A DNA stretch of 59,735 nucleotides from SYFY01 sp031385325. GTDB lineage: Bacteria; Pseudomonadota; Gammaproteobacteria; Pseudomonadales; Azotimanducaceae. The stretch spans positions 1 to 59,735 of the forward strand of contig JANNBJ010000075.1 in assembly GCA_031385325.1 (NCBI GenBank). Direction: 5' to 3'. This document shows positions 52,586 through 59,735 of the stretch, one piece after another; position 1 is the first letter of the stretch, and each line of letters starts with the position of its first letter. The position numbers and the translations under genes were made by a program. Below the pieces are notes generated by a model. That model had not been told where the DNA came from, did no database searches, and was given only the letters and a program-made list of their open reading frames with translations.

Positions 52586-53785
52586 TCAAGCGCCGTGCGA
52601 CTGCGCAGCGGTCAGCGCCCGCAGAAAATTGCGCCCCCAGATCTTATCGATGTCCTGCGCCGAATAACCCCGGGCGATGAGGGCCGCAGTCACATTGAGC
52701 GCGTCACTGGCTTCGTTAAACCCGCGCACGCCACCGCCATGATTGAAGTCCGTACCAATGCCAACGTGATCCACGCCCACTCTGTGAACGATGTAGTCGA
52801 TGTGATCAATCAGGCTATCCAATGATCCCGGACCCAGCAGGGCGCTGATGGTGTCGCGGAATGCAGCTTGTTCATTCTGGTCCTTGATTTCCCAGTACAG
52901 CTCAAACGGATACAAGTACTCGGCGGGCAGACCGGCAGCGATGCGTGCGTTGAGAATGGCGTTCACGAGTGTCTGATTTGTGGTGTCGAACAGATAGCCT
53001 CGAAATGGTGATACATGGATCACTCCGCCGCTGGCAGCAATGGCGTCGATCTCCTCGTCAGAGAGGTTGCGGCTGACGTCACACAGAGCCCTGACGTTAG
53101 AGTGACTGGCGATCACGGGCGCGGATGAGAGCTCGATCGTCTGCAGCGCCGCGTCCCTGGATGATTGCGATACATCGATCAGACCACCGAGCTCGTTGAT
53201 CCGGCGTATGGCATCGCTACCCAGTGCTGACAGCCCGCCGTGCTCGGCCTTAACTTCGTGTTTGCCGGTGGCGGCGATGAAGTTGGGTCTGGATGAATCA
53301 GCGCACTCGTTGTGTCCGATGTGGTTCAAGGCGAACACCGTGACGCCCGCGCGCCGAAACGTATCCAGGGCGCCCAGGTCCGTGCCGAGAATCTGTGTAT
53401 TTTGAAACCCGAGAAATATGCCGCGCTTGCTGTTTGCCTTGATGTTCTGTGCGTCATCGGCGGTCTTTGCCAACACCAGATGGTTGGCCGGATCGTCCAC
53501 CAGTTGCATGACCGCAGCCAGCTTTCGGTCTGCGACCTGCCTTGCCTTGGCAAATCCCGCGGGTGTGCGCGGTCCCGGCCCTACCGCGATGCAGAGCACC
53601 ACAGCGTCCATCCCTCCCTTCGCCAGCTTGTCCGGAGCAACTCTGGATCGGCCATCGGCGCCCACATAAGGTGATTCCCTGCCTGACACTTCAATGTCTG
53701 CATGGGCATCAATGACCATGGCCTGCGCGTGAATCTCCTTCGCCAGAGCCAGGTCGACGGAAGGGGAACTCTGCTCTTTGCTCAT
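52586..53785 (-). CDS. Membrane dipeptidase (peptidase M19 family)
   Basis: A 399-residue zinc dipeptidase-family protein without a signal peptide. Metal ligands are visible: HAD in VIDAHADIE, NHIGHNE, SHSNVRALCDVSRNLSD and GIGTDFNHGGG. Related bacterial enzymes cleave dipeptides, including some with D-amino acids. The ATG at 53785 begins MSKEQS. It is convergent with the decayed ATP-grasp gene. The upstream region of about 300 bases is shared with the divergent oxygenase gene. Confidence 0.93.
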   Translation of the reverse strand: MSKEQSSPSVDLALAKEIHAQAMVIDAHADIEVSGRESPYVGADGRSRVAPDKLAKGGMDAVVLCIAVGPGPRTPAGFAKARQVADRKLAAVMQLVDDPANHLVLAKTADDAQNIKANSKRGIFLGFQNTQILGTDLGALDTFRRAGVTVFALNHIGHNECADSSRPNFIAATGKHEVKAEHGGLSALGSDAIRRINELGGLIDVSQSSRDAALQTIELSSAPVIASHSNVRALCDVSRNLSDEEIDAIAASGGVIHVSPFRGYLFDTTNQTLVNAILNARIAAGLPAEYLYPFELYWEIKDQNEQAAFRDTISALLGPGSLDSLIDHIDYIVHRVGVDHVGIGTDFNHGGGVRGFNEASDALNVTAALIARGYSAQDIDKIWGRNFLRALTAAQSHGA

Positions 53786-54102
53786 GCTCTCGCCTCGGTA
53801 TGCAGTGAGTGATTGATCTGCCGCAGACTGATTGTGCTCGATACTGGAGTTGGTCGCTGCAACGATCTCGCCGGCGCGATGAGCCAGCCAGACGAGTTCA
53901 TCAAGATGCTCGAGGATTCGTTCTCAATCAATGCGCCATGACGTCCTGACGATCCCCTGTTTGACACGAGCGTAATCGGTGCGGTAGTACCGCGACGATG
54001 ACCGTCGCCGGAATCCGTCAGATTTAGTCATCGTCTGCACAGGGCCAAGCAGGTACAGTTTGAACAGACAAAACACTGACCAGACAGGATCGGGAGCAGG
54101 TC
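53786..54102. other. Divergent intergenic region, dipeptidase / oxygenase
   Basis: 317 bases with no gene of recognisable family. A TTGACA hexamer (53963-53968) facing the oxygenase gene and the palindrome GCGGTAGTACCGC (about 53979-53991) are the only notable signals. No good -10 partner was seen. A 20-codon frame (53879-53941) reads like a tail of something but is too short to judge. Confidence 0.35.
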
Positions 54103-56676
54103 GTGACTGAACAGAACATTACCGTTTCGTACAACAAACAGCTGCGAGGTTTCGGGGAACTCCTTGCAGGCATCAGACAATCCGGCGACTTCTTCGCGAG
54201 CGGCTTGATTGAGAGTCCAATGCCGAAGCTGGAGATCGATGGCATCGGTACGATATCTTTCCCCATCCTCTCGCAACAAGCGAAGGCGCTGGTAACGCGC
54301 TGTGAACGTGCACCGTTTGGCCGCGGGCAAGACACCCTTATCGATACCGATGTACGCAAGGTCTGGCAACTTGCGCCATCGAAGCTGCGCCTGGGTGGCA
54401 AAACATGGGCACGGACGCTTGACACAATTCTCGCCAAGGTAACCGAAGGGCTCGGCTGCGCGGACCGGAGAGTAAGCACTGAACTCTACAAACTGCTCGT
54501 CTACGATAAAGGTTCGTTCTTCAAGCCGCATCGCGACTCCGAGAAGGCTGACGGCATGTTTGGCACATTGTTGATCGTGTTGCCGTCGGTACACACCGGC
54601 GGTGAACTCATCATTCGTCATGCAGGCCGGGAGACGACCGTCGATCCAAGCAGTGCAGAAGTCTCAGAGCTCGCTTTCGCTGCGTTTTACGCAGACTGCG
54701 AACACGAAGTACTGCCCATTACGAAAGGACACCGTGTGTGTCTTGTCTACAACCTGATGCTCGACCAGACACCGTCGCGACGTACTCGGCCGGCAGCGCT
54801 AGCCGTGCCCGACCAGCGCGCCGAAGTGGCAGCGGCAGCCGAACAACTGAAGCAGGGACTCAAGGGCAGCAAGGCACCACCGAAACTGGTCTGGCTGCTC
54901 GAGCACCAGTACAGCCCCGCGGGGCTCGGGTTTTCCACGTTGAAAAATGCGGATGCTGCACGCGCCAGCGTGCTTCGCGCAGCAGCGCTTCAGGCGGATT
55001 GCGCGATTCATCTGGGAATCGTGCACATCGGCGAAACAGGACCAGCCGAGTACGTGAACAATCACTGGTCATCTGGGCGGTACGGTCGCCGCGGCTGGTA
55101 CACCTTCGATGACGAAAACGAAGATGACGTAGAAGACGAAGACGACGATGAAGATGGTGTCGAGGTCGGCAGTGATGACTTCGAGATCGTGGAAGTGAGT
55201 GATGGCTGGTGCTACGTCGACCAGTGGATTAGCACCGAAGAGCGCGCCGCTGGTTTCGGTGCGGTGCCGATTGGCGACGGCGAGATTCTGCCAATCGGCG
55301 CACTCGACGAAGCGGTGCCGGACAAACAACGGATCATGGAGGCGACCGGCAATGAAGGAGCCAGCTTCGAACGCGCCTATCATCGTGCCGCCATCGTCAT
55401 CTGGCCACTGGATCGTCACGTGGATGTCCTGCTGCAAGCCGGAGTCGCCGGCGCGCTTGTGTATCTTGATGACCGCGTTTCGACATGGATCGCCTCCGGC
55501 GGGGACGAGGTGCAGAAGCGGGCACTGCGAGAGGATGCAAAACACGTACTGGCGGCATGGCGTAAAGACCGACGAGCAGATTCTGATTTTACTGACTGGC
55601 TTGTTGATGACGAACTGGACGACGGCTACTCGCCCAGCTTTCAGGCACCGGATCACCAGCAACCCGATCGCAGCCGAATGGTTGCGCTACTGAGTGCCCT
55701 CAACGACACACGGCTCCTCGAACAATTCATACGCGATGTGCTGATCGAACAGTTTGACGGCAGCGAATCTCAAGCAGTTGATGAAGCGACTGTCCTGCTT
55801 GGGCCGAGGCGCACCGGGACACTGCTCAAGGCGATCGTGCGGGAGCGCATGCGAATCGCGTCGCAGGGATGTGTGACGCTGCTCCGTTGTGTGATCGAAC
55901 AATCCCGCGAATCTGCTGCCGAACACAACGCCTGGCGGGTGGCTGCACGAGGCATCGCCACTGCATGCATCGAAGCTCTACAGGTTGATCAGGAGAAATC
56001 CGTCCGCTGCAGACCGACCACGAGAGCACAATCCGGCAGAACTCCGGACGTGACCGGTGAGACCCTCGCCAATTTGCTTGAGTGTCTGATGAAACTCGGG
56101 AATCAGCGAATTCGCGCCGCCGCGACCGCGGCGATCGTTGCCAATGACGCGATCTTCGACACGCGCGATTCGATCGTTCCTGCACTTTGCGAGCTGGTTG
56201 AGCGCGACGTCGCCGTCATGGGCGACAAGGAAAACGAGCGCCTATGGGCCTACGCGGCAGAAACACTGCTCAAACGATCCGGGCAGCCACCCAAGCCACC
56301 GACGGACTGGCGACAAGCGGTGCGCATCGGCTGCAAATGTCCGGATTGCAGTGAACTTGTGGCATTCGTTCGCGACCCGGTTGCGAATGTACACCGATTC
56401 CGCATTCGCAAAGATCGTCGGCAGCACTTGCACTCTCAGATCGATCGACATGGTCTCGACATGACACACGTGACGGAGCGAAGCGGCTCTCCGCAGACCC
56501 TGGTCTGCGAAAAGACGCGTCGCAGCTATGAACGGCAACACAAAGCCTATCGTGCAGATATCGTCGAGCTGAACACGCTGGCGCGACTGGCTGGTTCACC
56601 ACCGAAGACGCTGGTTGACCTGATGAAGCGTATCGCAACTGCGCTGCTGCGTGCCGCTGCGTTGAGCATCCACTGA
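54103..56676 (+). CDS. Large 2OG-Fe(II) oxygenase-like protein
   Basis: An 857-residue cytoplasmic protein of unknown role. Residues about 110-215 look like a prolyl-4-hydroxylase-type double-stranded helix: iron ligands His143 and Asp145 in PHRDSE, His201 in CEHEV, and Arg211 for 2-oxoglutarate in GHRV, with TGGEL between. An acidic run lies at about 342-366. The rest is helical, possibly HEAT-like, with a late CKCPDC cysteine pair (about 745). The start is GTG with GGAG upstream. No partner gene is adjacent. A repeat follows its stop. Confidence 0.7.
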   Translation: MTEQNITVSYNKQLRGFGELLAGIRQSGDFFASGLIESPMPKLEIDGIGTISFPILSQQAKALVTRCERAPFGRGQDTLIDTDVRKVWQLAPSKLRLGGKTWARTLDTILAKVTEGLGCADRRVSTELYKLLVYDKGSFFKPHRDSEKADGMFGTLLIVLPSVHTGGELIIRHAGRETTVDPSSAEVSELAFAAFYADCEHEVLPITKGHRVCLVYNLMLDQTPSRRTRPAALAVPDQRAEVAAAAEQLKQGLKGSKAPPKLVWLLEHQYSPAGLGFSTLKNADAARASVLRAAALQADCAIHLGIVHIGETGPAEYVNNHWSSGRYGRRGWYTFDDENEDDVEDEDDDEDGVEVGSDDFEIVEVSDGWCYVDQWISTEERAAGFGAVPIGDGEILPIGALDEAVPDKQRIMEATGNEGASFERAYHRAAIVIWPLDRHVDVLLQAGVAGALVYLDDRVSTWIASGGDEVQKRALREDAKHVLAAWRKDRRADSDFTDWLVDDELDDGYSPSFQAPDHQQPDRSRMVALLSALNDTRLLEQFIRDVLIEQFDGSESQAVDEATVLLGPRRTGTLLKAIVRERMRIASQGCVTLLRCVIEQSRESAAEHNAWRVAARGIATACIEALQVDQEKSVRCRPTTRAQSGRTPDVTGETLANLLECLMKLGNQRIRAAATAAIVANDAIFDTRDSIVPALCELVERDVAVMGDKENERLWAYAAETLLKRSGQPPKPPTDWRQAVRIGCKCPDCSELVAFVRDPVANVHRFRIRKDRRQHLHSQIDRHGLDMTHVTERSGSPQTLVCEKTRRSYERQHKAYRADIVELNTLARLAGSPPKTLVDLMKRIATALLRAAALSIH

Positions 56677-56684
56677 ACTCAGGG

Positions 56685-56884
56685 CTTCTAGCCTGCACGG
56701 CAGAAGCTCGAGAGGCTGCGGCGGCGCAACGATGGGCCGCTTTTCCGTTCATTTTCGTTGCGTAGTGCCCACTACGCGCCTCAAACGAACGAAAAATCGG
56801 ACTCGAATTGACACTCGCCTCGCACCGCCGCCTTCTGCCGCGCAGGCTGCTAGTCCGCATTATTCTTGAATAGTGCGGGCTAGA
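56685..56884. repeat. Dispersed intergenic repeat, copy B (full)
   Basis: An element of about 200 bases. Its ends are inverted copies of CTTCTGCCGxGCAGGC (56685-56706 reverse, 56832-56847 forward). The middle has GCGTAGTG/CACTACGC (56760-56777) and T-rich and A-rich arms that can pair (ATTTTCGTT with ACGAACGAAAAAT). It ends with the hairpin CCGCATTATTC/GAATAGTGCGG (about 56855-56879). It lies between two convergent genes. It matches copy A at 1-150 and in part 36711-36755, 38452-38470 and 23259-23277. No transposase is present, so it is MITE- or REPIN-like at most. Confidence 0.65.
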
Positions 56885-56920
56885 AGTTCACGCGGGAGTA
56901 CCAAGACTTCGATCAACCGG

Positions 56921-57844
56921 TCAGAGGGAGTACCTCGCCCGCTCGACGATCAACGCGCGTGTCTCCTCTTTCTCCTTCGGAGTACGCGTGAATTCCGATA
57001 CCGCGAAGTCCGTCGCTCCGGCCAATGACATTTCCGAGAGCTTGTCGCTCACCTCGTTGCGAGTACCGACGATGGCAACATCGCCGGGAGTTGCTGCACC
57101 CTCGCGATCGAACATCGCGCGATACGACGGCAACTGACCATACATGGCCAGATTACGATCGATGATGGCGCGGACGCTGGATGGATCTTCGGTCACACAA
57201 ACCGGCAGAGTTGCGAGCACGCGTGGCGCAGACCGACCTGCAGCGGTTGCCGCTTCCGCCAGACGAGGCACGATGTGTTCGCGAATGGTCCGTGGACCTA
57301 CCCAGGCGAGCGATACGCCATCACACAGCGACCCGGCGACCTTCAATGCCTGTGGACCGAGGGCTGCAACCAGCACCGGACATCTCTGCGCAGGGGCGAC
57401 AAAAACCTTGGCATCACAAGAGATGGTCTCACCCTGGACTTTCACCGACCCTACTTCGAGCAACGGCATCAGTACTTGCAGGAATTCGCGCAGGTGCCGG
57501 ATGGGCTTGCCAAAGTCGATCCCGAGTTGCGCCATCATCACTTCATGGGACAGGCCGATGCCAAGGGTCAGTCGACCTTGAAGGACACTGGCTGCGGTCA
57601 ACACCTGGCCCGCCAACGCCATGGGGTGACGCGGCCAGGTCGGGATGACCGCGGTGCCGAGTTCGATCAGTGGTACCTGCTGTCCGACCAGCGCGAGCAC
57701 GGTCAACGCATCGAAACCACCGGTTGGGTGCTCGGCGAGCCAGTACGATGCAAAGCCATCGGCCTGCGCACGTGCCGCGTCGGCGATGATTGCCGGCACG
57801 GAAGCTTTCTGCACCAGTCCGGTGCCGTTGATACCAATTCGCAT
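56921..57844 (-). CDS. LLM-class F420-dependent oxidoreductase family protein
   Basis: A 307-residue luciferase-like TIM barrel. ASYWLAEHPTGGFDALTVLA and TAVIPTWPRHPMALA are typical of the F420-binding subgroup, followed by LTLGIGLSHEV and PVLVAALGPQALK. It belongs to another subgroup than the protein at 22356. The cofactor could be F420 or FMN. It is divergent from the acetyltransferase gene, about 200 bases away. Confidence 0.85.
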   Translation of the reverse strand: MRIGINGTGLVQKASVPAIIADAARAQADGFASYWLAEHPTGGFDALTVLALVGQQVPLIELGTAVIPTWPRHPMALAGQVLTAASVLQGRLTLGIGLSHEVMMAQLGIDFGKPIRHLREFLQVLMPLLEVGSVKVQGETISCDAKVFVAPAQRCPVLVAALGPQALKVAGSLCDGVSLAWVGPRTIREHIVPRLAEAATAAGRSAPRVLATLPVCVTEDPSSVRAIIDRNLAMYGQLPSYRAMFDREGAATPGDVAIVGTRNEVSDKLSEMSLAGATDFAVSEFTRTPKEKEETRALIVERARYSL

Positions 57845-58046
57845 GTGAGTTCCTTGTCGTTGTTCTGTCGATTGCCGACCGGTCGGGAGTTTTCATGGGC
57901 AGCGTTGGCGAGGAGTGCAGAGCTTACTCGACGTGTCCCTGGTCTGCTGTCCTGCGTACTTGTCCCGACTGCTCGAGTTTGCGATCACCGTAGTCTTTGC
58001 GATGATGAATGCAAATCCGAACGAACAACATCAAGGCAGACTTCCC

Positions 58047-58604
58047 ATGAGTGAACTGCAGGACATACAGACAGAACGGTTGGTTTTGCGTCGACCGCGA
58101 CGCAACGATGTCCCTGCGCTCTTTGCGGCGTTTTGCGCTGACCCGGAAGTGACACGCTGGCTGAGTTGGGCTACACATCGATCAACGGAAGACACTCATG
58201 CATTCATCGACTTTTCGGACGCGCAGTGGAATCGCTCGCCCACCGGGCCACTGTTGATCTTCACTCGCCGTAATGACGAACTGATTGGCAGTACGGGTCT
58301 CGCCGTCGAAACTCCGGCACGTGCATCAACCGGTTATGTGCTGCGCCGGTCGGCGTGGGGTCAGGGTTATGCCTCTGAGGCCATGGCCTGCATGGTGGAG
58401 CTGGCTAAGCGGCATGACGTCGTCCGGTTGCAGGCCATTTGCCATGTCGATCACGTGGCTTCGGCGCGTGTGCTTGAGAAGTCCGGTCTGTCGTTTGAAG
58501 GGATCCTGCGAGCGCATACCGTCTTTCCCAATGCTGGACTTGCCTACCCGCAAGACGTGCGGTGCTTTGGCCGGGTCCTGGCGCGGGTTCGGGACGGAAT
58601 CTGA
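58047..58604 (+). CDS. GNAT acetyltransferase (RimJ/RimL type)
   Basis: A 185-residue N-acetyltransferase. The N-terminus QTERLVLRRPRRNDVPALFA and the acetyl-CoA motif LRRSAWGQGYASEAMACMVE are characteristic, followed by HVDHVASARVLEKSGLSFEG. The substrate is unknown (protein N-terminus, amino acid or drug). The ATG at 58047 fits the family start. In-frame ATGs at 58002 and 57915 would add an unusual N-terminal extension. Confidence 0.88.
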   Translation: MSELQDIQTERLVLRRPRRNDVPALFAAFCADPEVTRWLSWATHRSTEDTHAFIDFSDAQWNRSPTGPLLIFTRRNDELIGSTGLAVETPARASTGYVLRRSAWGQGYASEAMACMVELAKRHDVVRLQAICHVDHVASARVLEKSGLSFEGILRAHTVFPNAGLAYPQDVRCFGRVLARVRDGI

Positions 58605-58935
58605 TGTCGCGGGATCTTCGCTGGTGCTCGACGCGGCCAACAGGTGGGCCACGTCAGGTTTGACCTGGTTTTTCTGGCGAGACGATACGAAGACCGCGGG
58701 AATGCGCAGGACAACGCCGGATATAGCGAGAAGTTCCGGGTAACGCTCGATACCCACCGGCGTCCCTCGTCCTGTTTGAGATGTCTGAGCGCGTCTGCTC
58801 CTGCGCAGGCTGTGAGTTACAGCGGACGCCACTCCTCCGGCTCTCTATAATCGCGCGGTTGCGCAGTTCACTGCGAAATTATCAGGCTGCTTTTCTGGCT
58901 GCCTGCAAACCGCCATTGTTTGGCGAGGACATATT
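58605..58935. other. Intergenic region with apbC promoter candidate
   Basis: 331 bases without a recognisable gene. A small hairpin CAGGT/ACCTG followed by GTTTTT (58655-58672) may end the acetyltransferase transcript. TCCTGCGCAGGCTG (58799-58812) is a possible worn copy of the dispersed repeat end. TATAAT at 58844-58849 is a perfect -10 hexamer about 85 bases before apbC, without a clear -35. Confidence 0.4.
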
Positions 58936-59735
58936 GTGAGAATTGAAGATTTTGTTGACCCCTATCTGGGCAAGACATGGGGCGAACTGGGTGTTCGTGT
59001 ACTGAGTTCGGGAAAACGTATCGCCGTGACGCTGGGTTATCCCGCAGCGGGACTGCAGGCGCAGTTGGCGGCTGACCTGGGACGGCATCTTGGTGTTGAC
59101 GATCTTGAGCTGGACCTGCGTTTTTCGCCGGGCGAAGGCCGTGGTTTTGGCCGGGTTCGTCATATCGTTGCCGTGGCATCCGGCAAGGGTGGCGTGGGCA
59201 AATCAACGACGGCGGTCAATCTTGCGCTCGCGCTCGACAAGGAAGGCGCCAAGGTTGGTCTGCTCGATGCCGATATCTACGGTCCCAGCCAGGGGATGAT
59301 GCTTGGGGTGCCGCAGGATCGACGCCCGGAAATGAAGGACGGCCAGACCATTTCACCCATCAAGGCACACGGCCTGAAGACCATGTCGATGAGTTACATG
59401 GTCACCGAACGCACGCCCATGGTGTGGCGCGGTCCGATGGTGTCCAGTGCCCTGCAGCAGATGCTGACGCAGACGGATTGGGGTGATCTCGACTATCTCG
59501 TGGTCGACATGCCCCCAGGTACCGGTGACATCCAGTTGACCCTGTCGCAGAAGGTGCCGGTGTCCGGCGCAGTGATCGTCACGACGCCGCAGGACATCGC
59601 ACTGCTGGACGCTCGCAAGGGAATCGAGATGTTCCGTAAAGTGAACATCGAGGTGTTGGGTATCGTCGAAAACATGAGCTTTTATTGCTGTCCCAACTGC
59701 GGACATCAGGCGCAGTTGTTTGGTAAAGGTGGCGG
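58936..59735 (+). CDS. apbC: Iron-sulfur cluster carrier protein ApbC/Mrp, partial
   Basis: The first 266 residues of a P-loop ATPase that carries [4Fe-4S] clusters. The gene runs off the window end. An N-terminal DUF59-like remnant (about 1-75) is followed by the deviant Walker A motif SGKGGVGKST, LLDADIYGPSQG, VVDMPPGTGD and ENMSFYCCPNCGH, whose cysteines are near the cluster-binding pair. The start is GTG 58936 with GAGGA about 7 bases upstream. In several Gammaproteobacteria apbC lies next to metG. Here metG is 28 kb away. Confidence 0.95.
   Translation, partial: MRIEDFVDPYLGKTWGELGVRVLSSGKRIAVTLGYPAAGLQAQLAADLGRHLGVDDLELDLRFSPGEGRGFGRVRHIVAVASGKGGVGKSTTAVNLALALDKEGAKVGLLDADIYGPSQGMMLGVPQDRRPEMKDGQTISPIKAHGLKTMSMSYMVTERTPMVWRGPMVSSALQQMLTQTDWGDLDYLVVDMPPGTGDIQLTLSQKVPVSGAVIVTTPQDIALLDARKGIEMFRKVNIEVLGIVENMSFYCCPNCGHQAQLFGKGG

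Noticed and set aside
53879..53941. 20-codon frame ending in a peptide like the tail of a folded protein
   Set aside because: It is too short to support as a gene or remnant and has no upstream continuation.
56831..56853. Similarity of CTTCTGCCGCGCAGGCTGCTAG to type I-F CRISPR repeats (CTGCCGxxxAGGCAG core)
   Set aside because: There is no regular repeat-spacer series, copies are kilobases apart and in both orientations, and no cas genes are present. It is treated as part of an intergenic palindromic repeat.

Overview
The window looks like a chromosome segment from a Gammaproteobacterium of fairly high G+C content. The evidence is the metG-rnfABCDGE-nth order, the grxD / rnt / motY neighbourhood (motY with a FliA-type promoter), class Ia nrdAB with tandem NrdR boxes, and the UPF0149/YecA protein. 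I cannot name a genus. No rRNA, tRNA, intact insertion sequence, prophage or CRISPR array was seen.

Layout. 1-11 kb: a dispersed intergenic repeat, a small membrane protein, a periplasmic penicillin-acylase family enzyme, nrdB and nrdA (minus strand) with a long leader and a promoter carrying two NrdR boxes and a DnaA box, then glpK and a membrane diguanylate cyclase. 11-24 kb: a string of hairpins, a 1356-codon PilZ-DUF1631-GGDEF-EAL protein, argD-argF, a PatB-type lyase, grxD, rnt, motY, a zinc-ribbon protein, murI, an LLM-type oxidoreductase and an orphan double-glycine peptide. 24-31 kb: the Rnf ferredoxin:NAD oxidoreductase operon with nth, behind metG. 31-39 kb: a crotonase, the dTDP-L-rhamnose operon rfbBACD with a DUF707-like protein, a PF10118 protein paired with a StyC-like membrane protein, and a broken SGNH hydrolase. 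39-44 kb: a SelW-like selenoprotein read through an in-frame TGA, a GPH-type MFS transporter, a small CDF transporter, a YecA-type SEC-C protein and a frameshifted PH-domain gene. 44-52 kb: a DUF4331 / duplicated lipoprotein / TPR lipoprotein operon, then an operon for a periplasmic cupredoxin, a membrane GGDEF-EAL protein and an outer-membrane barrel. 52-59.7 kb: a decayed ATP-grasp gene, an M19 dipeptidase, a large 2OG-Fe(II) oxygenase-like protein, a second LLM oxidoreductase, a GNAT acetyltransferase and the start of apbC/mrp.

Themes. Housekeeping blocks (nrd, arg, metG/rnf/nth, murI) alternate with accessory stretches that hold pseudogenes and dispersed palindromic repeats. Cyclic-di-GMP signalling is prominent, with three GGDEF or GGDEF/EAL proteins. 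The least conventional items are the selenoprotein, which a standard ORF search misses because its UGA codon reads as a stop, the orphan bacteriocin-like precursor, the nrd control region placed about 520 bases upstream of nrdA, and a repeat family whose short palindromes lie over the ends of genes.
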